Source: Echinococcus granulosus
Lineage: Eukaryota; Platyhelminthes; Cestoda; Cyclophyllidea; Taeniidae
Assembly (NCBI RefSeq): GCF_000524195.1
Contig: NW_020170420.1
Span: 430,910 to 494,909 of the forward strand
Length of the DNA: 64,000 nucleotides
Reading direction: 5' to 3'
In this document: piece after piece, positions 38,170-48,569 of the stretch
How positions within the stretch are numbered: the stretch's first letter is position 1
Layout of the letters: each line of letters starts with the position of its first letter
Made by a program: the position numbers and the translations under genes
The notes under the pieces: model-generated
The model's input: only the letters and a program-made list of their open reading frames with translations
Databases searched by the model: none
Told to the model about the DNA's origin: nothing

Positions 38170-38241
38170 ACGAAATGAAGGAGGCGTGAGGAGTGCGTGT
38201 TAAAACGGAATTAGTCTTTGTGGTTTTTCCCTCACGCAAAC

Positions 38242-38484
38242 TCATTCAATGTCCCAAAGCATTTCTGGTGCACGCTTGCGCCGAAGGAGAGCGTCAGAGC
38301 CGCCCTCAACACACATCTCGTAGGCGTTCATGAGTCGCGCGATCTCCAAGATGAGACGCCTTCGAACTAGGCTGCAGACACCAGAGCCTCTGGCGGGTTC
38401 AAGTGAGGCGGCTTCTGCGCCGTGACTCCAGTGAATGCAGATACCGATGAAGGTGAGACAAAGGAGGGCTGTGCGACTGATCAT
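38242..38484 (-). CDS. Small secreted C-x20-C protein, 80 residues, with RRKR site
   Basis: Predicted secreted protein of unknown function. Residues 1-22 are a signal peptide (MISRTALLCLTF, then ICIHWSHGAEA with likely cleavage near Gly22-Ala25). A short linker leads to Cys37, a 20-residue helical stretch rich in Arg and Leu (SLVRRRLILEIARL), and Cys58. The tail carries LLRRKRAPEML, where RRKR is a furin-like consensus whose cleavage would release nine residues. The start is the ATG 11 bases after an AG acceptor (CCTTTTGCAG at 38496-38505). An upstream in-frame ATG lies in the intron-like stretch and is less likely. It is a member of the family at 48.3, 50.5, 53.7 and 55.3 kb. I do not recognise a named family. 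Confidence 0.75.
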   Translation of the reverse strand: MISRTALLCLTFIGICIHWSHGAEAASLEPARGSGVCSLVRRRLILEIARLMNAYEMCVEGGSDALLRRKRAPEMLWDIE

Positions 38485-39414
38485 GCTGAAGGAATCTGCA
38501 AAAGGCGGTTTTGTTAGCACCATTCACGGCTTAATCTTTACATGATAGCAAACAACGTGCATCTACCCTTGGGATTATTTAGGAGCTTTACTGATTTTAA
38601 TACCTTGGTAACAAATAAATCGGTTTACATGGGACAATTTCAAAAATAAAACACAAATTTTCATGAAGGGAAAATGCAAAATAATTTGACTTTTGCCTTA
38701 ATACTGCTGCTTTAAGAGTGTTAAAAATTAAGTCATGCAGTAAAAGTTACCGGGAAAAAATAGTTTCACAAATTGAATTATCCCTTTTTTAATTTTTAGC
38801 GGGCCATTTTACATGTTTATATGTATACTTCGCTAGCCAATCAAAATAGTAGACTGGGATGGCAAATGCTGATTGGTTTATTGCACAAAAAGCGAATCCA
38901 ATCGTTGTTTTTTACTTATTTAATGTGTGCTGTGGATATGACAATAATATTTCTTTTCTTCCATTGGTATACCTTAAAAGTAGTACCTATTTCAAGGTTT
39001 CAAATAATATTACAATGTGTGAAAACTGATGATTTATTAAGTCACTTTTTAGGTGCCGCTTTTTATACGATTCATTCTGCATAAAAATTAAGTTTTTTGG
39101 TAGAAATGTTTAAGTATATGTATGTTAAGATAGGTAACTGGAGCCCCATGTAATTTGACGCTGTAAACTTTACTAGTAATTTATTGGGCTTATTCACATT
39201 ACTTTCTCACATGGTTTATATTTTCTTTGATTCTTTACGTGCCATTTGAACTACTTGTTTCAAGTAACTGCTGGCTTGAAAGGCATAAAATTAAGTCAGT
39301 TGCTCACACAATCTTGGAATCTGCAGATATTTAATAATCAAACGTCACGTGAAGGGGGGGAAAAGTTAGAAAGTACTTTGAAAGGAGACTTGCTCTTTCT
39401 TCCTTCATGTTTCC

Positions 39415-39870
39415 TCTATTGGCTTTCATTGGCGTGACTGACATTAACCCTCCCTGGATGATGGGAGAAGCAAGGATGCCGTTTCTACTTATAATATATT
39501 AAGTAGGTTGACTCAGTCAGGCTAGGCTGATGTAGCCCCTCACTAGCTGCGATTTTGCAGTAGACAGAGATCATTAAAGCACCTCAGTGCGCCTCACACC
39601 ACAAGTAAGGCCTTTTTAAGGCGTCTATGCCAATTTTTTTCAAAAACAGGTTTCCAAAATCGTTGCGTTGGTTGTTTTGCTGATTTTAAAGCTGGTTTCC
39701 CACGTATTGTCAAGGGATAAACTATAAGTGAAGAATCGGAAATTGGAAATTTAGACAGGTTTGACATGATTCGATATAAATATTCATCAAAACTCATGCT
39801 AATAGTGATGATGCAAGAAGCTCGCATAGAATATGACTCCATAGGTAGACCTCCTAGTTTGCACTACCGT
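39415..39870 (+). repeat. Dispersed repeat of about 0.45 kb, copy 1 (partner at 41870-42345)
   Basis: Order-conserved blocks shared with 41870-42345: TTCA-TGGC-TG, TGAC-TTA-CC, TGGGAGAAG, ATGCCGTT, TAGACAGAG, a CTTACACCACC-AGTAAG type block, CCTTTTTAA, TTGGTTGTTTT, and a final GATGATG then AGACCTCCT. The copies sit 2.5 kb apart in direct orientation. No coding frame is preserved in both. Confidence 0.6.
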
Positions 39871-41869
39871 CTGCCATCCCTGATTCGCGTGTTGATGCCG
39901 CTGTTAATGCCCTTACTACAGATCCGTACTTCAACAATGATGTTTGGCCTTCCTTGATAAGCGTTACGAACTGCAACATTTCAAGAATTTCGGTAATAAT
40001 TCAATAGGCGAAAACACGTAAAGTCCGCATTTCTGGACCATTTAGTCTAAAAAAAACAAGCGTACATCTTAACCAATCTGCAAAATTATTTAAATATTTC
40101 CCAAGTAAGGTAGTTATGAGGATAATTAGTTTCCCACCGTAATAAGCTTTAGCACATCATCGTCTTAACGAGGTTCAGAATTGCACTTGTCGTTCTTTAT
40201 CAACTGCTATTTTAAGGGAGAATATTCCAAGTCGATCACTCAAGCAATCCGATATCTGCAGATTTTATTAATCACAAAGCAGCAATTTATCGATCATTTA
40301 AGGCACATATTTTTATTGTAGGATTTACGAAATAGTTGAATTTAATTTGTTTTGAATATCTGGTGTATTTTGAGTAAATTGGAGGTACTCTTTTTGTAGA
40401 ATTAGGCGCAAAGATTTGTGCCTCTTACTTGGCACATTAGGTGCATTCAATCTTGCACCTCTCAATAAATGTGCCACACTTTGTAGAACAAGAAAATGCT
40501 GACGTGATTCTTATGCAAACATTTTTAAGCTCTTTTTTGGTTGAATTAAGTGAATAATTAAACAGGGATTCTAGCGATAGGAAATATCGGTGTTCAGTTA
40601 TATCGATCTCATTAATTTGAGACTGACATGTTCGAGACCTGATGCTGCTGTCATTTGTTTCCGTGATACGTAACGGCAAATGAAGAATTCGCTTTCTTTG
40701 GGGATTTATTTCAACGGGCTTTTAACATCTTCATAGATTTTTAAAACTTGGCCCACTGTTACCAAGGCGTTGGCAAAAAAGCAAGTACATTTAATAGGAA
40801 AGTGCTTCTTGCTTACCTGCCCTTTATAAACTGTTAAGAGTTCTTTTGACTGGCCCCCTTAGGCTCCGAAGGCTGCATCTGAAACACCACAAGGATATGC
40901 TGATGTGGTTGTGGCCGATTTGGAATTGGGTCACTTGGCTAATTTTTGGTTTAGCGAAGTCGAGGTCATATGTCTGGGCGTACTTGTGATATTTCGTATT
41001 TCTTAGGGGTGTAAAATCACCAGAGGGTGATACGTTAGGCATGGATATTGTCCTCTCGCTCATTTCACCACCTAGATATTCTCTTTTAAAACATCATTTT
41101 TTAAAATGCAAACGAAAAGGCGACAACCATGAAATTACATGACAAAGTAGATTGACAAAGTGAGTAAATCCCAGACGTTACAATGTTATCGCACAATCAC
41201 GTGGTTAACGGTCATCTTTTTGTCTTTCTCCTATCGTTTTTGTGCATCCTAATCTAATTCTCTTGTTCCCAATTTGTTGCAAATCACGAAAAAATGACGT
41301 TGCATTGACATTCAGTTGTCCAAACGGCGTGGTAGTATCAGCTCTTCTGTCTTTGCGGGCCCACTTTTCTAACTGATGTCATGGAGTTCGGTCCTTGGCT
41401 ATACCGCCTCCCAGCACTTTTGTGAGTTATTAAAAAAACCTTACTTCCCCACTGCCGCACCTAATCATAGTTTTAGAAGCAACACTGAATGGTTTGGTAG
41501 GACGTGACAGGCACTTTCAGATCGGGAGGCAGATCTAAATCTGCGCATTTTATCTGACCCATACCCAGGATAAGACAGATAGAATAACCGCAGCCAATCA
41601 GACAAGACATTTGTGAAGTCATGCCAAATACCTCCTGGTGGGACAATACTGGTTTGGCATTCTGCCTTATAATCAAGGTAATGTCATATAGACTTGCAGT
41701 AAATAAAGAATTTTTGGTGGCTAATGAAGAAGGCAACTCCACATGAATGGCCAAGGCATGATGCGCCCTTTCTTGCGTCAGAAATTTTATAACCAAATCT
41801 CACAGTAAGGAGGAAAAATTTCCAAAAGCACTTAGAAACTAGAGTCACGTCTTCCTGCTTTATATTTCT

Positions 41870-42345
41870 CCTACCAGCCTTCACTGGCATGGCCTTGACG
41901 TTAGCCTTCGCTGGAAAGTGGGAGAAGAAAACATGCCGTTACATCTAGTGGGTAGAATGATGTGTGCAGAACGCTAGTGTATCCTCCTCCCAACAAAGAT
42001 TATGAGCTAGACAGAGGGCTTTCAAGTCTCTTCGGTGTGCCTTACACCACCAGTAAGAAGGCATGGTGGCAAGCACCTTTTTAAAGAGTCGATAACGAAA
42101 TTTAACTCAATAAATTCCGCAGTTCCTCATCTTGGTTGTTTTTTTTCTTCGCAATCTCTACTTACACGTTAGCGAAAAATAGACCACAAGAGAGGTCAGG
42201 AATCAGAAATGCAGTTGAGTAGTTTTGTCTTTTCATTTCTATGATTGACTAATTTGAATTGACCTAACTCGGTATTTCTCAAAATACGTGGTCATGGTAA
42301 TGATGATGTTGATGTGAGAAGGCCGCATAGATTTTTAGGCCATGG
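41870..42345 (+). repeat. Dispersed repeat of about 0.45 kb, copy 2
   Basis: Direct-orientation partner of 39415-39870. Several indels, including an extra ATGGTGGCAAGCA, separate the copies, so this is an old local duplication or two insertions of one element. It lies in the secreted-gene cluster. Confidence 0.6.
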
Positions 42346-43689
42346 TCAGACCTCCTTCTCTCCTACATATTTATGCCAATGTCACTGTCAATATTCTTAG
42401 TCTGAATGGCATTCGACTACGGTTGTGTTGGTAGTTTCTCTGTCTTTATTGCCGTAGTTCTTCAAGGTGAGCGAGGGGAACTTTTTCATGACGACCTAGG
42501 AACATGCAACTACATCTTACAAAGAGGACTACTCTATTTTCCTTTTTTAGCATCTCGTGATACCCTACATCTCTCCAGCCTTGAAGAAAGCCTCGGATAT
42601 TCCTCTATTCAGCCTATTTTTCACTTTTTCCGTTCGTCGTAAACAAGCTAAATCAAGGTAAGACATTCGGATTACCGTTTCGTCAAATCAAGAAAGGAAT
42701 TCTCACTAATCACATCAAATCCTGACCTAATTAAGTAAACATTCACAATTATGCCAAAACCGGGAATGACGAGTAAATGAGAATTTGTGGCCTTTACATT
42801 GTCAAGATCACTAAGAAAATTGTGCTAAGCCCACAAATTCCACTACAAAAAACATGCCATACATCTGCCTTTATACTTAGAATGAGAAATCACACACATG
42901 GTTTCTTTCTTCAACTACGTCTATCCAATTTGCGTGTTTCTTTAGCACTTTCCCTTTTGAAAGTGGTATACGCTATAACTGCTAGTTTAACAGAGACATA
43001 AAAAGGGAGTTATGAAAAGGCACTCAGTGACAAAGTTATACAGCAAAACCAAATTTTCTTGTGCTAATCTTTTAAACTGGAGACGTCTAGGTTTTCAAAA
43101 AAACCCCGGATGAGATTTAGGGAGATTCTACCCTCCCCCCAAAAAAAACACTTGATGCTATTGTACTTACAACAGTTAATAAACACCACTGAAGACACAT
43201 TTAATGGACTAAATGTATCCTTAAAGCGATAATCAAAATTATGGAGATGAAGAATTGCACGTGGCACTGCATCCTACCGCTTCAAGTACCACAGTATCTT
43301 CAATTCTGACGAATGGATCGATATGTCAAATGCGAAAGGAAATGCCATGGTTAAGGTCGCTGACAGTAGAGAAGTTAGTCTTATTGCTTGAATTTGAAAG
43401 CTTTTAAGTGAAAGGTGCTACATGGAGGCACCAGTCAATCAGGTGGCTGGACGACCTGACGTGGAACCGACCAATAGCAGCTCGATGCCACATCATATAA
43501 CCGGAGTGAAATTTACGAGGTACGAGTACCAGAGACTTGAACAGAGACTCCATCGCGCAGCGAGATATAGTAAGTTCGACTGAGATGAGGCGTCCAGGGG
43601 AACGAATGAAACAGGGCGGAGGAGATGGAAGAGATTGTATAAACAACATAAAATGATGGCGACACGTTGCAAAGGCCGTGGAGGAGGAG

Positions 43690-43758
43690 TTACAGAAACC
43701 AATAATGAGTATGTAAAAGAAGCAGAATAGCAAATAAAATATCACGCCTAGATTTCAT
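43690..43758 (-). pseudogene. Orphan signal-peptide sequence, possible decayed or split family member
   Basis: Seven bases after an acceptor-like CCACTAG an ATG opens MKSRRDILFAILLLLHTHYW and stops two codons later. The hydrophobic core, the length and the Trp near position 20 are like the signal peptides of the neighbouring C-x20-C genes. The TTTCT/GTAACT at the stop could instead be a splice donor, with a strong pyrimidine-rich acceptor about 140 bases on. No C-x20-C pair was found in any frame after it. Confidence 0.3.
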
Positions 43759-45730
43759 CGTTATCCTAGTGGATGCAGCATCGTTGGTGGTCGTGGCAGT
43801 GGACAGCAACACATTGAACACGCGTTGGATAGACGAGGCTATGGGCCAACTCTGATACTTTCCCTTACTTGCAACACCACCCATACTTTTTGCAACTTGT
43901 CATACTGCGGATTTGCAGTTTTCACAAGGCAGGAGTTGAAACCCAAATGAAAGTTTTTAATTCATTTTAATTAATTTGCCCTAATTTTATCCGAATGAAA
44001 CTTGATGTCTTTTTTACACGAAGTGACCCTGCAATGAGCAACGTGGGATAAACAGTCAAGCGTTCCTGTCCACGCCCGTGTTTAAGCACCATACGCCGAA
44101 GTATTGTCCTATTGTTGACCTTTGTGTCATTCTGGTCTAGTAACGAGTCACGTATTTGGATCTCCGGATCAGTCACATTACAGAATCTCGTCATGCAGCA
44201 GAACTGATATTGTGGAGGTATAAATTAGAGGGCATTTAGTGTAGGCGGACTGGTGTTAGGGTACGGTGAAGTGGACTCAGTAGAATTGTGCGGAATTGTG
44301 ATGAAGGTCTGGTGGCTGGAAGGAGGGCATACAGCACACAAATGTGAAGGAGGAGGACAATGCGCAGAAGATAAAGAAGGAGCGCACAGAGGGCGGCAGC
44401 ATTGGGTCGACCAGGCGACAGGTTAACCATGGTGCCCTCTATTTGCCTGTTTTATCCTTTAGTATACCTTTGTTCTTTGGTATGGCACTCTCTAGCTTCC
44501 TGTGGGATGGTGGTACTCGTGTAACGGGGTATGTGGGATTGACATGGAGTAGCCCACTGATTAGTTTAACTCTTGTAAAAGAAAGGCGCACGTAGAAGTA
44601 GAAATTGAAAATGTGTTTCTTTTTGTCGAGATAAGGACCTTTAATAATGAAACGAATTTATTTGTTCTACAGATGTGTATCGGCATAAATATGCATTACT
44701 CCTTTCCGAAGCTACACACTTCACCTGCATCAGCGGCTGGTTAGCAGCAGTCGAATGACCGGTTCCACCAAAAGCTTTAGTTGAAGTCATGCCCTGCCTC
44801 TAATTATTTCAAAGTGGTTCACCAATCACTGCAAAGGCATTTAAACAAACCAAAAGGCGAAGCTAAAAGGGAAACTTTTCATGGTCTAAAAAGGCAGAAT
44901 TTGGTATTGTTATTTTAGCAACACACTCTTAGGTATACAAAAAGTAAAAGTACTTTGTAGTCTTTCCAAAGGTATTCGTCTTGCATTTTGTTTACTAGTG
45001 TTTAAAATATACAGCAAAAATTTGAAGATACCTTTCACGAAGGAACATTAGGATTAATTATTCATTCATCAAGAACGAACAGGTCCTTCATATACAATCT
45101 GGTAAAATGCTTGTGTTGAATAGAAACAAGCTTATATTTAAACTTAAATTTGAAATTATAAGATAATGATGGTATTTTCCTAAACTCTTATGCTATTTCC
45201 GTTGAGAATCATGGTGTTAAAAGATAAGCCTAAGCATTGATCAGACCTGTTGTCATGTTACAGAAAAAAAAGCTGCACATTCTCAACGGTTTTTAAATTT
45301 GACAGGGAATATATACTCTACCTAAAAAAAGGAATTTCGCCAATAACTCCTCAAATCGCGTAGCTTTTAATGGCTCTCAAGGCTGCTACTGCTATAAACA
45401 AACCTGAGAGTTTTTAAAATTAAAAAGCTTCATCTACTACCCTTAATTGATCTTGTGTTATTTTGCTTTTGTCTCTAAATCACTGTTACATGACTTAAAA
45501 TACAGTTTTACCACTGTGGATTCAATTAGTAATTTGAGAAACAAAACGGTTTAAAAGTGGCACACCTAAGTTGCACCTCGGGGGATTCGGTTACCAGCAT
45601 CACAGGTAAAAAAGTTTTTAGGCTTTGCAAATAACTATGGCAACAGTCGTATTTTGATGAATTTGGTTAGTTTCGATTCATCAAATATACCTGGGTGAAT
45701 TTTCTTCATTTATCTCAACACCCATAACAG
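43691..45730. other. Inter-gene DNA without a supported gene
   Basis: GC-richer patches at 44070-44430 give leucine-rich frames on the minus strand and a charged frame on the plus strand. None has paired splice sites or a recognisable motif. Confidence 0.35.
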
Positions 45731-46077
45731 CGTTGACAAAACTTACACTTTTCGAACCATTGGACGTACTTTGTCAAATTGGAACAAGTTGTGATGCTGC
45801 TGCAGTTAGAGCACTGCCATTTATTAAAGCCAATTTGATTTATTATGTAGCGTCTCAAGCCTTCTGTAAAGACGAGGGAAAGCATAATACTCGGTCAGAA
45901 TACATACATTTGGCGAATGAGAAGGTATCTGGGCTACTGGCATGGTCCAAAGGCCAGCCCACCAGGCCTAGTACAAAGGCCAAGTCTAAAGTGGCACCTC
46001 GCCAATACTGGGAGATAAACAACCGTCGTGTTGCAATTATTCAAGCAAATGGGGAATACTTTGAACGCACTGTTCAG
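45731..46077 (+). CDS. Orphan internal exon, 115 codons, unknown protein
   Basis: A long open segment is bounded by a usable acceptor (CACCCATAACAG, phase 1 in) and a strong donor (GTTCAG/GTGAGT, phase 0 out). It encodes a mixed-charge, globular-looking sequence: LFEPLDVLCQIGTSCDAAA, then ALPFIKANLIYYVASQAFCK, a basic linker (RPSTKAKSKVAPRQYW) and RRVAIIQANGEYFERTVQ. I do not recognise the family. The open segment at 46305-46490 might be the next exon, but its acceptor needs the wrong phase. The composition is protein-like rather than intronic. Confidence 0.45.
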
Positions 46078-47860
46078 GTGAGTACCTTTTTGGTCGGCAG
46101 TAAGGAGTAAATTGTTTATTCTTTCAAGGGCCTTATTTCTGCTACAAAGCCTTATTAATCGTTTTTTGACTCTTTGGTTAGATTGTACCTTTCCTAATTT
46201 GAGATCGTTGTTAGTCACCTTAACGGATACTCTTAAAGAACCAAAACTTTGTGCTAAATGTATCCAAATCATGTATTACTTAAGTTATTTGCCTTGATTA
46301 ATTCTCTAGTACATGACACATTTAACACTAAGAACTGGGCGTACTTCACGGTCGAGGGATTGCCAGGAAGCAGTACAAAGGATAAAAATTTACAGACTTT
46401 GATAGAACTCTATACTTCCCTTAGGAAAACAGACATCTTTAAGAAGGGTGGTGCATTTCCTGCCCACGCTGCGTCTTATCAGTGTCCTTAAATACAGAAA
46501 AGAAGAGTTGCTTATTTATGGAATGAGTTGAGGACCCAGTAGGAGCTATGCATTAAGCATGGCGTAAACGATCATTCGCGGTTCTAAAGTCATTCTTCCC
46601 CCAAGTCAAATCATTCTCTCCAGCTGCAGTACACAAACATATTTGTCGTTTGTGAAAACCATTTTCAGTTTGTCGTAGCCCTTTAGACCTACACTTTGCC
46701 CATTTTTAGAACGCAAGAAAAAACCCCAAATGCGCCTAGTTGATCTCAATTTCGGCATCGCTTGCCAACCCCCTTGAACGTTTGCACATCGAAACACTAA
46801 AACAAGTTACTCTATTGGATCAGCTAGGCATTTACATAAAAGTTTGAACCAACTTTTTCAACCATGATTTTGATGCTGTCATTTTTAGGTAACGCTTGAT
46901 CCGATTATAAGTCTTGTAAAGCAGTTTATTATCAAATATTTAACAGGTACGTTCGTCTTTTGCTAAACTTTTATACGCAAAGCAAAACTTTTTATAATTT
47001 AACAAATATTTAACCTTTAAAAAAACCCGTATATTTTAATTAAACGATGAAATACCTTTTAGTGAAAAATTTGTCCATCTATAACGTTATGTTTGTTTTC
47101 ATGTATTAAAAACCTGCCTGAATACACGAGCTGTGGCAAATCAGTTTGCATACTAACATTTTGAGTTTTTGCATTCTACTTTTTGGGTGATAAACCATGT
47201 GATATCCTGTTCTGCTACCATACCTTGCTGTTATTATCACGGTCCCTTCACCGTGGACTTTGGCTGTCGGCAAGGCAAACGATGATCCCGAAAATTTTGG
47301 TGAAGAGGGTACTGACTGACATTGGAACACGGGTGGAATGTCAGGATGTCAAAAATTCATTTATCCAGTAGATATTAAGCTAGTGAAATAAATAAATATT
47401 GTTGCCCAGCATAGGACACGGAGGAAAAAGAAAAAGGGCGAGAAAGTGAAGAAGAACCATATTTGAGCCGATTGGAGGGCAGTTGGGATTAAATTAGGTT
47501 CAGCTGACATGTCAAAAGAGACCAAGGCAAAAGGCGATTTACCGTAAACACCGTATTGGACAAACACCTTCCTTTGGACATGTGGTACATTTTACCGTGG
47601 ACAGTACCATCGTGGAAATCCGTAGACAATCAAAAGAGCAAAAGTTGTTGGGATCAAGCTGTTAACACTTCTTTTAGTATTTATTTGCCTGCTATGCATG
47701 CAAGCTGCTGTCATCGGACCGGTTAACTCCCTGACCTCTCCCCAAATTGCCGTATTACTCATGAGAAACATAACTAAATTTTGTAAGTCACATGTTAATT
47801 TCTTTTTCTTCCTTATCAAGTGATTTGGTTACCTCGGGGCAGAGCATCTCCTTTTGACCG
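46078..47860. other. Stretch without a supported gene
   Basis: AT-rich DNA. One open segment at 46305-46490 (plus) follows TTCTCTAG and reads DTFNTKNWAYFTVEGLPGSS; it may be a diverged exon but has no phase-matched partner. Nothing else is supportable. Confidence 0.35.
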
Positions 47861-47960
47861 NNNNNNNNNNNNNNNNNNNNNNNNNNNNNNNNNNNNNNNN
47901 NNNNNNNNNNNNNNNNNNNNNNNNNNNNNNNNNNNNNNNNNNNNNNNNNNNNNNNNNNNN
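47861..47960. other. Assembly gap of 100 N
   Basis: Exactly 100 N, the conventional placeholder for a gap of unknown length. It lies inside the secreted-gene cluster, so members may be missing or order may be wrong across it. Confidence 0.98.
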
Positions 47961-48084
47961 ACTTAAATCGTCTGGACTTTAAAGTATCCCCTGACCAAAT
48001 ACAAATTCCCATTCTCAAGTAGATTACATTGTTGCTTAGATAACGAAAAGTTTGTGGGGTTGTTAACATGACCTGTAGCACTGA

Positions 48085-48090
48085 TTTATT
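48085..48090 (-). terminator. Poly(A) signal for the secreted gene at 48.3-48.6 kb
   Basis: AATAAA on the minus strand about 200 bases after the stop of the 88-residue gene. Confidence 0.4.
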
Positions 48091-48292
48091 CTAATCCAGA
48101 AAGCCCTGCCCGATAGTTGTGATTGGAAATCATTACAAAAGCTGTATGGGACCACTTTGAGTTTAAACTTTTGTTATTCGCGGTGTATTTAACAAGTAAT
48201 ATTGTTTGGCTAGTAATGTTACAGGTAACGAACCCTTCAAACATGATAGTGGAAAGGGTGGAAAGGACTGAAGGCGTACTGAGAGAATGACC

Positions 48293-48559
48293 CTACTGCC
48301 TCGCCGCCTTAATCTTCATCGTCTTCTTAAGCGACTTACAGGCATCGTCAACGGCTAGGTAGTGTAGCAGCCCGTCAAAAAATACTCTCTGCAAGAGCCT
48401 GCATTGCTTTTGTTGCAACCACCATGCCGACGACTTGGGCACCTGCAGCATCCAATTCGCGGTTGTAGGTGTCGCTGCCATATCCACCTTCTCTGCACTT
48501 ATCCAGTAAGCACTGACGGCTAGGACTGCGGTGACGATGAAGGTCAGTTGACAGTTCAT
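48293..48559 (-). CDS. Small secreted C-x20-C protein, 88 residues, basic tail
   Basis: Predicted secreted protein of unknown function. The signal peptide is MNCQLTFIVTAVLAVSAYWI with likely cleavage after Ser-Ala (residues 21-22). A Trp-rich linker (residues 25-50) leads to Cys53, an amphipathic stretch (RLLQRVFF, then LLHYLAVDDA), and Cys74, exactly 20 residues between. The tail KSLKKTMKIKAARQ is strongly basic. The ATG lies 10 bases after an acceptor (CCATTTTTGGTAG). Upstream, a GT donor with TCATAC/GTAAGT at 48718 and a TTTATATC element near 48780 could mark a short non-coding leader exon. Its core resembles the 53.7 kb gene most closely (YLA-hydrophobic-acidic-x-AC). Trp19 sits at the same signal-peptide position as in the 38 kb gene. 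Confidence 0.78.
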   Translation of the reverse strand: MNCQLTFIVTAVLAVSAYWISAEKVDMAATPTTANWMLQVPKSSAWWLQQKQCRLLQRVFFDGLLHYLAVDDACKSLKKTMKIKAARQ

Positions 48560-48569
48560 TGTGATACCT

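Larger units (their letters stand above)
38496..43689. other. Inter-gene DNA within the secreted cluster
   Basis: About 5 kb with two copies of a 0.45 kb repeat and no supported exon. Open frames at 41.5-41.9 kb (minus) and 42.4-42.6 kb (plus) overlap or flank the repeat and carry no motif. Confidence 0.45.

Noticed and set aside
45800..45870. ANLIYYVASQAFCK in the orphan exon resembles the LLHYLAVDDAC module end.
   Set aside because: The preceding cysteine is 24 residues away, not 20. There is no signal peptide and the exon context differs, so the likeness is probably coincidence.
46305..46490. Open segment DTFNTKNWAYFTVEG as the next exon after 45731-46077.
   Set aside because: Its acceptor requires phase 1, whereas the upstream exon leaves in phase 0.
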